Source: Palsa-1439 sp050010195 (GTDB lineage: Bacteria; Verrucomicrobiota; Verrucomicrobiia; Palsa-1439). Taken from it: a stretch of DNA of 64,000 nucleotides. A program made the position numbers and the translations under genes. The stretch covers positions 34,753 through 98,752 of the forward strand of contig JBEKLM010000011.1 of NCBI GenBank assembly GCA_050010195.1. Direction: 5' to 3'. The notes beneath the pieces are model-generated. The model had not been told where the DNA came from and made no database searches. It saw only the letters and a list, made by a program, of their open reading frames with translations. How positions within the stretch are numbered: position 1 is the stretch's first letter; the number at the start of each line of letters is the position of its first letter. This document shows positions 18,401 through 26,853 of this stretch, piece by piece.

Positions 18401-19051
18401 ATTGGTCTTGCTGTTGATGACAACCGTGACCAGGCCGTTCACGAGTTCGATTGTATACGTGATGGCGTTGCTCAACCCGACGCTTACGGACGGGAAGTCG
18501 TAGTCGCTGCCGTCGTCTGTGGAGTTGGTCTTGACGGTCCCATGGACCGAACCGTTATCGTAATAGATTTTTACCGTTGGCAGGGCGTCACCGCTTTCCG
18601 CGTGGATTTGGCCGATGATGACTGACTCGGTGCTGGGCGCCACCTGCAACACTTTGCACTGCGCATTCAGAATATGTGTGCCGTAGGGGATCCAGTTGAC
18701 ACCTGTATTATTGGTGGCGATCAACTCGCGCAATTCCGAGCGTGGATAACTCGAGCCGCTCGTCGTCGCGCCATTGATCGGCGCCCAGAACACCATCGCG
18801 CCATCGGTTCCGGTGTAGAAATACGGCGCATTGGTGTAGCCGTCGATGAGCTGGGTAGTTGTGGCCGAATCCACGTCTCCGGCGGAACAGGTGAGGCTGC
18901 CATTGTCGGTGGGGAACTGAATATACCAATTATTCAGATTAAAATTGCTGCCCGGCGGCAGGTTGGGGTTGAGCGCCCACGCGGTCGCGCCGGTAAGGCA
19001 GAGCAACACCGAGAGAACCGAGACAAACGTACTGGCCCGATTGCCACGCAT
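15470..19051 (-). CDS. PL7 alginate lyase with Ig, PKD and He_PIG repeats
   Basis: Extracellular endo-alginate lyase of 1193 residues. After the signal peptide (1-26) the PL7 jelly-roll (about 30-265) shows all three family motifs: RSELRE (104-109), QIH (148-150) and YFKAGDYCQ (234-242). They supply the catalytic Arg, Gln, His and Tyr. Then come an Ig-like domain (266-350), a PKD domain (352-433), four He_PIG-type repeats each opening with CPTI (435-791), an unrecognised beta-rich region (797-965), a second PKD domain and a C-terminal module (1052-1193) ending RYYRVRVLVP. That module recurs in the gene upstream and may serve as a cell-surface sorting signal. It probably makes the first cut of polymeric alginate for this locus. 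It lies 42 bases behind the upstream gene, so the two are likely one operon. Confidence 0.92.
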   Translation of the reverse strand: MRGNRASTFVSVLSVLLCLTGATAWALNPNLPPGSNFNLNNWYIQFPTDNGSLTCSAGDVDSATTTQLIDGYTNAPYFYTGTDGAMVFWAPINGATTSGSSYPRSELRELIATNNTGVNWIPYGTHILNAQCKVLQVAPSTESVIIGQIHAESGDALPTVKIYYDNGSVHGTVKTNSTDDGSDYDFPSVSVGLSNAITYTIELVNGLVTVVINSKTNSYNIFQSDPTYTNETQYFKAGDYCQADSCSNPSNYGARVAFYALTRYDAPSITNQPAGQSVLVGSNVTFAVGALGSPPLGYAWLLNNTPINNATNATLTIPNVQLTNAGSYTVAVTDLTGGIVTSSPAATLTVLAANYFTGSPTSGTAPLGVTFTGVSTGSVSSWSWIFGDGGVTNNLTTNIVFYTYNTAGVYSVTMIASSPGGASTNEVSNYIDVTCPTITVSPSNLPNATVSSSYSQTISASGGSGSYTDTVSAGTLPAGLSLSSGGVLSGTPTATGNSTFTVLATDTRTGCTGQRSYTLNVVCPTIILSPNGANPTVLTGGTVGTTYSQTITASGGTGPYSYADTLGTLPTGLSLSSAGVLSGTPTAAGQYNFKVTATDTKGCTGSQVYRVTMTCPTITLSPISLPNGTVDTSYGTQTVSAGGGTGPYTFAVTSGTLPAGLSLNGANGQITGTPTSPASQTFTVTATDNNGCTGSQPYTVTPVCPTITLTPAAGTLATGTVGTAYSQTFAASGANNSFTYSETAGALPTGLSLSPGGVLSGTPSASGVYNFTVTATDSSGCAISQPYNVPLLSTNLTVNAEAAECAYLTDDTPGASNYLDVGDLIEIGAFTNGAPTVGSSSLANFVVFGTGPINNGAGSFYFSVSGPATVTFEHQQIYVVAFNAPTVTAATQVAIFDFQGNSQGNNVAPQWQFPSLTDIPASFSFDIQDMIANPCTTSTVGNAGAQLVFGSFGTDPSGPYNNIQTAPILAANFSASPTKGAVPLSVNFTDHSSGSITSWAWAFGDGNTSISQNPSDIYVNPGVYTVQEIVSGLGGSSTDTVVNLISVYDPFAWWQLQYFGSTNNNNANTAPGGDYTGTGMSNTNKFLAGFNPTNAAAYLHVISIATTNTTDMNVIYLGANGDSTWSPGIASRTNVLEFTAGEASGGYSNDFTSTGQTNILSGGTGTGIVTNMVDAGGATNTPSRYYRVRVLVP
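16679..17749 (-). repeat. Four tandem He_PIG-like domain repeats
   Basis: Four protein repeats of about 87-91 residues inside the PL7 protein. Each opens with CPTI and carries a GTLPxGLSL core, an SGTP or TGTP turn and a GC pair near the end (GCTG or GCAI). The regular Cys pairs could form one disulfide per module. These are protein-domain repeats, not a CRISPR array. Confidence 0.8.
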
Positions 19052-19093
19052 AATTGCCCTACCGATTGTGACGCTGTCGCCTGTCGACGCGCA

Positions 19094-22000
19094 TTATGGC
19101 AACAACACGCGGACCCGATAGTACCGGTTGGTACTGCCTGGTTCCGCCGTGTCCGTCATGTTCGTAACGGTACCGAGCCCCGTCCCTCCGTTAACGCTGA
19201 GACCAACACCGAGAATGTTCGTCTGACCGGTGCTCGCAAAGCTGTTCGACGAGTAACTTCCGTTGGCAGTCCCTGTGGTGTATTCCAGTATGTTGGTCCG
19301 CGACGCAAACCCCGGCGAGTAGGTGGTGTCACCACTGGCGCCGAGATAGGTCACGGTGATGTTGGTCTGGCCTCCCGCCACCGCCTTGGAGATGCTGATG
19401 ATGTGCAGGTACGCCGCCGCGTTCGCGCCGTTGAAGCCGGCCATGAACTTGTTGGTGTTGCTCATGCCGTCGCCCGTGTACGAGGCGTTCGCACCACAGA
19501 GCGCGCAGTTGGTGCTGCCGAAATAATGGTTCTGCCAGGTGGTAAACGGATTCACCGACCCGCCTGACACAACCAAGTTCACCTGGCCTGGCGTGTTGGT
19601 ATTAATAACATAAGATGGACCCGCGATCGGCGTCGTGCCGATGCTCAGGCCATTGTAGGTAAGGCTGCCGTTGTACGTAAACAGCAAATACGTGTTGCCT
19701 GACGCAAAGCCGCCCGCATTGTTGATGTTGAGTGTGCCGGCCAGTGTCAGGTTGCTGTTGACTGTTACCGAATCGCTGATGGTGCCCAGGTCGTAGTCCA
19801 GCACGGCCGAACTTCCAAACGTGAGGTTGTTGCTCGCGTAGACCGTGCCAACCCCGAACCCCGGGGCAAATGTGCCGAGCACGGTCACGTTGCCGACCAG
19901 CGTGCCGTTGCCCTCCAAGGTGGCGCCGTTGGTGACCACGAGCCCGCCTCCAAAGTAATGATAGCCGGTGTCGCCCGTATCCATGGCGTAGATTGCGGCG
20001 TGGGTGCCATCGCCGACGACGAAGCCGCTCCCGTTGTTGGCGGTGGGATCGAAGGCCATACTGCCGACGGCCAGCACACCGGACGAGAAGTTCGCGGTAT
20101 TGGTCCCTGCAACGTACATGGGACCGTTGACCGTAATCGTTGCGGCTGCGATCTGCAAAAAGTTGCTCGTCGCGCCGATCCCGCCGACGCTCAGACTGCC
20201 ACAGTTCAAACTAGCGTTGGTGATGATGAGGGTATTGCCGTATGTCTGGCCATCGACACCGACCTCGACATTCCCGCTGTTGATGATGGTACTGGGCGCG
20301 CCGGCGCTTCCAAACACAGCCGTGTTATAGGGGGCGATATTCGTCGTGCCGATTTGGATTTCGCCATTGTTGGCTACGAGGGCGCCATTCTGAATGGCCA
20401 GATAATTGTAGCTGCTTGTGATCGTGGTGGCATCGCCCACGTGAATGTAGTTGGTGGGCGCGCCGGCGATTTGGCTCGTCCAGTTTGACCACACCGATCC
20501 AACCCCGGCGACAACGCCGGTATTATACGAACTGTTACGGCCGATCTCGGCCAACTCCGATAGCAGCTTGCCCCCGTTGGTGATGATCAACGAGTTGCCG
20601 GCCCACCCCGATGGTGTCAGTGTACCACCGGAAATCGTGACTTCAAAGGCGTTGGTGCCGCTGACGGCATTGATGGTGCCAGCATTGATGGTCGCGACAC
20701 CGGGTCCGCTTGCGGCGGCAAGCCGAAGTACTTCATTGACCGCGTTCGTGTTGGTCAGGACGGCGACGGCATTGCTGAAGATGAGCGTTCCATTGGCCAA
20801 AACACTCAGACTGTTGCTGTTGCCCTCGATCTCGATATCACTGCACGTGAACACCGCGTTGGACACGGTCATCGTGCAGTTCGTCGAGTTTGAGTTGTTT
20901 CGAACCTGTATGGCAAAACCCGTGCTCATGGCGCCCGTCCCGCCCATTTGAAATCCGTTGAATTGACCGGTGCCGTCATCAACGTCGAGGATGGAGTTGG
21001 CCAGGGCGTTGTTGCCGTTGACGTTGAGATAACCGCCGTTATAGACGATGAGATCGTTGTAGTTGCCGCCCGTGATGCCGATGACAAGACCGCCATTCGT
21101 CGAAGATCCGGCGAGCAATTGCGACCCCGCGCCGCAGACAACCCCGGTATTGAAAGAAGCACCTCTGCCAAAGGAGATGGTGCCATCCGCAAACACGGTC
21201 GCACCGTTGCTGACGATCATCAGGCAGCCGGGCGACGTCGCGGTGGTTAGGGAGCTGCCATCACCAATATCGAGGTCATGGCTCGCGGTAGTGGTACTGA
21301 CAGACAAAAGGCTGTTGGTGCCCGAAACGAGCACCAGACTGTTCGAGAAAGTCTGCAACGGACTTTCCGCATTGCCGGGATTGATAAACAGCTTGCCGCC
21401 ATTGGTGATGATCAGTTGGCTGAACTGGCCGTTGCCCGGGCCGCGAACAAAAAACGTGCCCGACTCGCCAACGGCATTCGTGACAACCCCGGGGCCACTG
21501 ATGATGAACGTGCCCACCGATGCCGCTCCCGCTCGGCCCACGGACGTGAGGGCGCCGAGGGCCACGGTCCCATTGGTCACCGCAAACACGCCCAAAGAAT
21601 TCGTGCTGTTACTGGCAACTTCAAACTCACCCCGACTGCTCCCCATGGCCAGCGTGCCGCCCGACCAATAAACGGTCGACGTGGCACCACCATCGGCGAC
21701 TCTAAAGAAGCCCGTGACGGTCAACGTATTCACGCCGGCTCCGATTGTGACTGTCCCCGCCGTGTTTGAGAATATGATGGAGCTGACGTTTGTCGTAACG
21801 TTGATGTTCACGGCATAGGTCGCGTCGTTTGTGAAGGATGCGCTGTCAGCCATTGCGGGGAACCCGTCGCCGCCGCCGACGACGCTGGTGCAGATGGTGA
21901 GGTCGGTGGCGATCCCGCCAACAATCGCGTTCACGTCGGGCACGCAACCCAGGTTAACAGTTGCTGGCGGGGAGATCGTGTTCGTCGCGACGTCGACCGG

Positions 22001-22174
22001 GTTCGTCTGCCAGGCCGTCGGGCTGTTCCAGACGTCGCCGACAGTATTTGTCCAGGTCAGACTGGCGGCCAGGCTGCGCGACGCACTGGCCAGTAATCCA
22101 ACGGCCAGGATAGCGGCCATGAGGGCTGGGGTTGATTTTCGAAGTATCCGGGTGACTGATTGCGACTGAATCAT
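19094..22174 (-). CDS. Secreted beta-helix-like protein with shared C-terminal module
   Basis: About 1026 residues, exported (signal peptide ending near SRSLAAS). It opens with LTWTNTVGDVWNSPTAW, a start common to passenger-type beta-strand-repeat proteins, and continues as a Gly/Asn/Thr-rich beta-solenoid with many NSL-V/I-I-T-N-G-G-K turns. There is no autotransporter barrel. The last 145 residues (from TTWQNHYFGSTN to RYYRVRVLLP) match the C-terminal module of the downstream PL7 enzyme closely, including MSNTNKF-M/L-AGFN and AAAYLH-I/V-ISI. The ATG at 22174 is chosen over a GTG at 22204 because GAGGGAT precedes it. It may be a surface adhesin or polysaccharide-binding partner of the lyase; no enzymatic motif is visible. 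Confidence 0.8.
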   Translation of the reverse strand: MIQSQSVTRILRKSTPALMAAILAVGLLASASRSLAASLTWTNTVGDVWNSPTAWQTNPVDVATNTISPPATVNLGCVPDVNAIVGGIATDLTICTSVVGGGDGFPAMADSASFTNDATYAVNINVTTNVSSIIFSNTAGTVTIGAGVNTLTVTGFFRVADGGATSTVYWSGGTLAMGSSRGEFEVASNSTNSLGVFAVTNGTVALGALTSVGRAGAASVGTFIISGPGVVTNAVGESGTFFVRGPGNGQFSQLIITNGGKLFINPGNAESPLQTFSNSLVLVSGTNSLLSVSTTTASHDLDIGDGSSLTTATSPGCLMIVSNGATVFADGTISFGRGASFNTGVVCGAGSQLLAGSSTNGGLVIGITGGNYNDLIVYNGGYLNVNGNNALANSILDVDDGTGQFNGFQMGGTGAMSTGFAIQVRNNSNSTNCTMTVSNAVFTCSDIEIEGNSNSLSVLANGTLIFSNAVAVLTNTNAVNEVLRLAAASGPGVATINAGTINAVSGTNAFEVTISGGTLTPSGWAGNSLIITNGGKLLSELAEIGRNSSYNTGVVAGVGSVWSNWTSQIAGAPTNYIHVGDATTITSSYNYLAIQNGALVANNGEIQIGTTNIAPYNTAVFGSAGAPSTIINSGNVEVGVDGQTYGNTLIITNASLNCGSLSVGGIGATSNFLQIAAATITVNGPMYVAGTNTANFSSGVLAVGSMAFDPTANNGSGFVVGDGTHAAIYAMDTGDTGYHYFGGGLVVTNGATLEGNGTLVGNVTVLGTFAPGFGVGTVYASNNLTFGSSAVLDYDLGTISDSVTVNSNLTLAGTLNINNAGGFASGNTYLLFTYNGSLTYNGLSIGTTPIAGPSYVINTNTPGQVNLVVSGGSVNPFTTWQNHYFGSTNCALCGANASYTGDGMSNTNKFMAGFNGANAAAYLHIISISKAVAGGQTNITVTYLGASGDTTYSPGFASRTNILEYTTGTANGSYSSNSFASTGQTNILGVGLSVNGGTGLGTVTNMTDTAEPGSTNRYYRVRVLLP

Positions 22175-22307
22175 TTTATCTATCCCTCGCCGTTTGTGGA
22201 GCACTGATTTGCTCCTGGGTTCCCGCGCGCCCTTGCACCAACGTCCACACCGTGAGCGCCAAGCAGCGCGTTACTGTTCCGTCGGGAATAAAGTGCCTTC
22301 CCGTTAC

Positions 22308-22321
22308 TTTATAACTATCAA
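22308..22321. promoter_or_regulatory. Candidate operator, copy 4
   Basis: TTTATAACTATCAA matches 12 of 14 positions of the 14242 palindrome. It lies about 134 bases upstream of the ATG at 22174 that opens the beta-helix/PL7 operon. Confidence 0.55.
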
Positions 22322-22701
22322 AAACTAGCAGCGGCTGACCGGTAATGCAAGCATTTTTTCGCATTTTTTTGCCCGTCTTTCGAGTGATAACGCCTCGCCA
22401 CGTCTCGGCAGCACTTCATGTGCCGCGGGAAAGCGGCTTGGGAGGACTCGATGGCTTATGGGGATGGTGGGATTTTCAATCCACCCCCGGAGATCGAGTC
22501 GGTGACGAGGTGTTTACCGCCAAGGATCATGGGGGCCCCGGCAGGTATCTGGTGTTCCGTGGGCACAATCGTGGCGTATTCCAATTTTAAGCCCTCGGCG
22601 TTCTTCGTCGGCCAGAAAAGAACCACGGTTGCCCCCACTCGAACGATGTTCAGCGTCGGCGGTGCGAGGGAAAAGGGGGATATTTGAAGTGCCAGGATTG
22701 T

Positions 22702-22715
22702 TATATAATTATTAT
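22702..22715. promoter_or_regulatory. Candidate operator, copy 5 (weaker)
   Basis: TATATAATTATTAT keeps the central ATAATTAT and matches 10 of 14 positions of the palindrome. It lies about 40 bases ahead of the remnant PL7 gene, so the dead gene may once have belonged to the same regulon. Confidence 0.35.
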
Positions 22716-22753
22716 TAATAAAACCCGTTGCTTCGCGCGCGGCAATTCCTCAA

Positions 22754-23050
22754 TTGGACGCCGTGAAATTCACTGTGTTTTCGCTCAGCGGCATTCTCCT
22801 CGTTGGCCTTACGGTTGCGCCCGCCGCAGCGCTTGATCCCGATCTTTCGCCATCTGGCAATTTCGACTTGACCCATTGGTATCTCTGCCTGCCGGTCGAT
22901 GTTTCGGGGGGCTTTTCCGGTCGCCCGCTTAACATCAAAACAGCGGCACTGTCCGCCGAGCCCGATGCGCAGGGAAAGACAGGATGAACTGCATACTGAC
23001 GGCCAAGTTGGTCCAGCGGCACGGCGAGGCAATAATCGGGAACAAGTTTA
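22754..23050 (+). pseudogene. Degraded PL7 alginate lyase remnant
   Basis: The first frame encodes a signal peptide (VKFTVFSLSGILLVGL...) and then LDPDLSPSGNFDLTHWYLCL, which parallels LNPNLPPGSNFNLNNWYIQF of the intact PL7 protein. It ends at 22987. A second frame from 22984 gives CILTAKLVQRHGEAIIGNKF, resembling the intact protein's residues 132-150 (CKVLQVAPSTESVIIGQIH). The segment carrying RSELRE between them is missing and the frame changes, and nothing follows to complete the jelly-roll. It meets the 3' end of the DUF2264 gene on the other strand. A deletion plus frameshift is the simplest reading. Confidence 0.7.
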
Positions 23051-25000
23051 TCGGATCTGTTGCCCGATCGTGGACAACTTCGGCAATTCCGAGTGCGCCA
23101 CGTGCCATTCTCCGAGCGCCGGGTGGCGCAACGTCAGTTTGCCCCCGGAGCTGGACTGGACCTTCCATGGAGTGCGCTCCTGATCCATCCGGCCAACCCA
23201 AACCAAGGCGATCAAGTGTCGCTCACCGACGATCTCTTCCGTTTCCGCCGCCAGAACGAGCGAGTGCCAACTGAGAATGTGCGTGCGGCGTTGCGGATCG
23301 GACTCGTGCGCTTTGAGGCGCTGGAAACCCAGCAATGGTTGGATGGCCACGCCACACTCGACACTTTCGGCGTGAGCAAACTCCGCAGCAATCGACACGT
23401 TCTGCGGGGAGGCATCTTTCAACGGCAAACTGTAAGTGCCCAGCCGAAAGAGCGCTGGTTGGTAAGCGACCACGCGGTGCCACTGGAGCTGCCAACCCCC
23501 TTTCCACCAGAGATGTGTTTCGACGCTCGCCTGATTCTGGGTGTACCGGTCGCCCAAGCCGTACACCGACGCGCAATGATCCGCAGCCACGGCAACAGGC
23601 TGACATTGGTGCCGGCCATAAACCGTTCCATTCGCGAATTCCGCCGTAAGCGCCGCATCGAGAGGATAGCGTCCGGCGGCGGGCGCGATTTCGCCGCCGA
23701 CGCCGGAGCGGAAACTCAGCTTGCCCCACTTCCAGGTGCCGAACGCGATGTTGCCCACGCAGATTCCGTTGGCGTTGTTCAAGACCTCGACTTCGCCATC
23801 ATGGCTGCGCACGACCAATCCGACCTGGGGCAGGGCGATCTGGAAATCTGATTTTTCGGACGGCAGACGTTCTTCCTTCGCCTGCCAAAACCGGTGTTTC
23901 GACGGCAGCAGCAACGGGGCGAATCCCTTTGCAGCCCAATACGGGGAGCCGGCGCAACTGTACGCCTCGGTGAGGTCCGGGAATTCGTCGACCCAGCCGA
24001 GCGACAACGCTCCCTGCTTCTGCAACACGTCGCGACGGAGGAAAAAATCCAGGTTGCGCGTACAGGCGCGCCGGGCCTGGCCCGGCGGGATGGCCGACAC
24101 CCCGCAAAATTCCGCCAAGCCGAACGGCGCCGTCGCGGCAAACCGGTAGCATTGAGACCGTCCGAAGGGAGGATTTTCGCCGCTGGCAGCAAAGAAGTGG
24201 ATGTAATCCTTGAGAAACTGTCTGGTCCACTCCTTCCAGCGACGGGCGCGTTCGGAATCGGTGTGGCCGTAAAGTCTGGCCCACCACGGTCCATAGTAAT
24301 GAAAGGCGTAAGCTTGATAATAGTCAATTGTTTCGTTCATCCCGTCAATGAACCATCCGCCGCCCAGCGCCATGTTTTCAAGCACGTCCAGCAAGTGACG
24401 CATTACCGGCCCGTCACTGCTGCGGGCAAAACCCTCTTGATTCAAGAACGCCAGTGTCATCACACTGAAGAACATGTGGTTGTTACGGTGCAACCCCGCG
24501 CCGCGGATGCTGGCGAACCAGCGCGCCACCTGTTCGCGCTCGGATTTCGACAACGGCTCCCACAGGGACGAGCGGGCGATTTGCAGCGCCAGCGTGAGCA
24601 CCCCCATTTCAACAGTGTGCTGATGATGATTCGCCGTCGGCCCCCAGTATTCCGGACTGGAAGGGTCGGTGCCAACCAGCAACCCGCGCCGGAACCACGC
24701 CGCTATTTCATCACGGGAGAGTTTCTCGGACGCGCCCGGTTCGCTCGCGAACCAGTGAGCTGCCAGCAGGCAAGGACGGGCGAAGGATTCGAGCCGATCC
24801 GCTTGCGCACCGTGGTTGCTGGCTTGTCCGCGCAATGGTAGATCCGCCTTGTCCGGCTTCATCAGAGCGGCCAGCGGAACGAGAAGATGTTCGGCTGCGG
24901 ACCGCCACCACGCGTAAGCGCCTTCCGGTAACTTGTTTACAAGAGTGTTCGGAGCTGCCGCGGGAGAATTAGCGGGCGATGACAGGAGATGGGTGTTCAT
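23048..25000 (-). CDS. DUF2264 family protein
   Basis: A 650-residue protein of the DUF2264 type, predicted to fold as an alpha/alpha toroid followed by a beta-sandwich, the general design of uronate lyases and unsaturated-glycuronyl enzymes. Recognisable stretches are YWGPTANHHQHTVEMG, HRNNHMFFSVMTLAFL and WFIDGMNETIDYYQAYAFHYYGPWWA. No signal peptide is apparent, suggesting cytoplasmic action. The family's activity is not firmly established to my knowledge; the context (2-hydroxyacid dehydrogenase, TIM-barrel isomerase, LacI regulator) points to late steps of oligouronide breakdown. Its first 32 bases overlap the end of the preceding gene. Confidence 0.75.
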   Translation of the reverse strand: MNTHLLSSPANSPAAAPNTLVNKLPEGAYAWWRSAAEHLLVPLAALMKPDKADLPLRGQASNHGAQADRLESFARPCLLAAHWFASEPGASEKLSRDEIAAWFRRGLLVGTDPSSPEYWGPTANHHQHTVEMGVLTLALQIARSSLWEPLSKSEREQVARWFASIRGAGLHRNNHMFFSVMTLAFLNQEGFARSSDGPVMRHLLDVLENMALGGGWFIDGMNETIDYYQAYAFHYYGPWWARLYGHTDSERARRWKEWTRQFLKDYIHFFAASGENPPFGRSQCYRFAATAPFGLAEFCGVSAIPPGQARRACTRNLDFFLRRDVLQKQGALSLGWVDEFPDLTEAYSCAGSPYWAAKGFAPLLLPSKHRFWQAKEERLPSEKSDFQIALPQVGLVVRSHDGEVEVLNNANGICVGNIAFGTWKWGKLSFRSGVGGEIAPAAGRYPLDAALTAEFANGTVYGRHQCQPVAVAADHCASVYGLGDRYTQNQASVETHLWWKGGWQLQWHRVVAYQPALFRLGTYSLPLKDASPQNVSIAAEFAHAESVECGVAIQPLLGFQRLKAHESDPQRRTHILSWHSLVLAAETEEIVGERHLIALVWVGRMDQERTPWKVQSSSGGKLTLRHPALGEWHVAHSELPKLSTIGQQIR

Positions 25001-25853
25001 CGACAGTCTTCACCGAAGTCACAAACCACGGCTGCGCTTTCAATCGCGTCAACGCCTCGCGCAACGGCGGCAGATACGGATGCCAGAGGCGTTCCCATTC
25101 CAGGGAAACCGCCCCCGGAAACTGATGCTCGTTCAATATCTCGACGACCTGTCCCAGCGGCATCTCGCCGTCGCCGGGCAACACATACGTGAACGGGTGG
25201 CGCGCCGACGGTTTGCCGATGCTGTCTTTGACGTGAACGTGACGAATCCACCGGGATAGTTGCGACCACGATTCGAGCGGGGATTCGCCGCCAAGCCGCC
25301 AGGTATGATGCGAGTCCCAGATGATGCCGATCGGTTCGGTTAACCGCGCCATGAGATTGCGGCAGGGAGTGGAAGCGGAGAAGCCGTCATGAGTTTCCAG
25401 TAGCAATTCGGTCTGCCAGCCATGCCGCTTCCTTTCGCGATACCACCATGCGACCGTGTGGGCCGCTTGATTGTAATCCGTGTCCGTCAACGGTTTCCCC
25501 CAGGTGCCACCGCCAAACGCGCGGATGTACGTTGCCCCCCACGAATCGGCCCATTGGCAAAACGCTACCATTTCATCGCGTGACTTTTCATCGTTGCCGA
25601 CAAGTTTGAAGGAAGAGCCCGCAACGCGGAAATGGATCTGATGTTTTACGAACAAGGCGGCGGCCCGTAGCGGTGGCCAGCCGGTGTCCACAGCCCATTG
25701 CGGCAAATCAATACGCCCGTCCACGGCACGAATCTCAAGTTCACGGAGACCGAACTCGCTGAGAAGCTTGCAGATTTTCGGAAGGGAGAGATCCGCGCAA
25801 CCGATGGTCGAAATGCCCCACGACAGGCCGCCGGCGCTAACTGGAGCGGTCAT
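24969..25853 (-). CDS. Sugar phosphate isomerase/epimerase-like TIM barrel
   Basis: A 294-residue xylose-isomerase-like TIM-barrel protein (AP endonuclease 2 superfamily). Family features include SWGISTIGCADLSLP at the start, LRELEIRAV, LLLETHDGFSAS, IGIIWDSHHTW and WIRHVHVKDS, which provide the Glu, Asp and His metal ligands. Such proteins isomerise or epimerise sugars, keto-acids or related compounds; the substrate cannot be read from sequence. It overlaps the 2-hydroxyacid dehydrogenase gene upstream by 17 bases and DUF2264 downstream by 32 bases, so the three are almost certainly one transcript. Confidence 0.8.
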   Translation of the reverse strand: MTAPVSAGGLSWGISTIGCADLSLPKICKLLSEFGLRELEIRAVDGRIDLPQWAVDTGWPPLRAAALFVKHQIHFRVAGSSFKLVGNDEKSRDEMVAFCQWADSWGATYIRAFGGGTWGKPLTDTDYNQAAHTVAWWYRERKRHGWQTELLLETHDGFSASTPCRNLMARLTEPIGIIWDSHHTWRLGGESPLESWSQLSRWIRHVHVKDSIGKPSARHPFTYVLPGDGEMPLGQVVEILNEHQFPGAVSLEWERLWHPYLPPLREALTRLKAQPWFVTSVKTVDEHPSPVIAR

Positions 25854-26850
25854 AAACCTCCAGTGTCACGACGGCGTCCAGCGGTTCACCGCGCAAGAAG
25901 GCGCGGAGATTTTTCACTGCGAGGGCGCCGGCATCGCGCCGCCGGTCGCGCGTGGGACCACCCAGATGGGGCAGGAGCGTGACGTTTGGCAATCCGCGCA
26001 GGGGCGAATCGGCCGGCAGCGGCTCATGCTCGAAAACATCGAGCGCAATTTGCAGCGTGCCGTCCCGCGCGACGCGGAGCAGCCCTTCCTTGTCCACCAC
26101 ACAGCCGCGCCCCACGTTCACAAACACGCCGCCTTCGGGAATCATGCGCAGATGACCCTCCGTCACGACATGATAGTTCTCCGGCGTTGCCGCGGCCAAC
26201 TCCACGACCACGTCGGATTCGGCGAATAGTTCCTTCAGCGATGCCAGACGTTTCACGCCGAGTGTGGAAAAGATCGCATCCGGCATGCTCGGTGAATAGG
26301 CTTGTATCGTTGAAGTAAACGGCCGCAGCATCGGGACCAGACATTGGCTGATCGAGCCAAAGCCGTGAATCCCCACACGCCGTCCAAGCAAACTTTGCGT
26401 GTAAGTGTTTCCGTTTTTCCATGCGCCGTCACGGTGCATGGCCACCGCCCAATGCGAGGCGCGCCGCAAAGCCATCAGGATGAGCATCAGCGTGCACTCG
26501 GCAACGGTTGCACTGATCGAGCTACCCCAGTTCGTGACCAGCAAGCCCCGCTCGATCAACTCGCGGGGGACGAGCTTGCGGACGCTGCCCGCCAAATGAC
26601 ACACGTAGCTCAACCGCTCCAAATCCGACGGCTGCAAGGTGGAGTTGAGTGAAGGCGTTTGCCATGCGGAGATGAGAATGTCCGCTGGAGAGCCGCGCCA
26701 CAGCCGCTCCCAATCGTCCGATCTGGTCAGCGGGAGCTGGATACGGCGGTACCCGGACAGGAGTTCCTCCAATTCTGCCCAGAGCGGCCCGGGGAGGAAG
26801 TCGTCGATCTCGAGGTCGCTCAAGGCGACAATGGCACGATGATGGAACAT
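25837..26850 (-). CDS. D-isomer-specific 2-hydroxyacid dehydrogenase
   Basis: NAD(P)-dependent D-2-hydroxyacid dehydrogenase of about 337 residues. It has the Rossmann motif GIHGFGSIS and the catalytic sequence GGVFVNVGRGCVVDKEGL. The catalytic Arg region (ELAAATPENYHVV), the Glu in VFEHEPLPADSPL and LLPHLGGPT with its His are also visible. The ATG at 26850 directly follows an operator copy and begins MFHHRAIVALSD; longer starts would run through the operator. It heads a three-gene operon with the TIM-barrel and DUF2264 genes and is divergent from the LacI gene. It may reduce a keto-acid from uronate breakdown. Confidence 0.85.
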   Translation of the reverse strand: MFHHRAIVALSDLEIDDFLPGPLWAELEELLSGYRRIQLPLTRSDDWERLWRGSPADILISAWQTPSLNSTLQPSDLERLSYVCHLAGSVRKLVPRELIERGLLVTNWGSSISATVAECTLMLILMALRRASHWAVAMHRDGAWKNGNTYTQSLLGRRVGIHGFGSISQCLVPMLRPFTSTIQAYSPSMPDAIFSTLGVKRLASLKELFAESDVVVELAAATPENYHVVTEGHLRMIPEGGVFVNVGRGCVVDKEGLLRVARDGTLQIALDVFEHEPLPADSPLRGLPNVTLLPHLGGPTRDRRRDAGALAVKNLRAFLRGEPLDAVVTLEVYDRSS

Positions 26851-26853
26851 TGC

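Larger units (their letters stand above)
22175..22753. other. Regulatory region between divergent units
   Basis: About 580 bases holding operator copies 4 and 5 and probably two divergent promoters. Short open frames at 22418-22687 (+) and 22456-22638 (-) have no recognisable family features and are not called. Confidence 0.5.

Noticed and set aside
22418..22687. Open frames on both strands in the regulatory region
   Set aside because: Neither strand gives a recognisable protein; overlapping frames of equal plausibility suggest chance.
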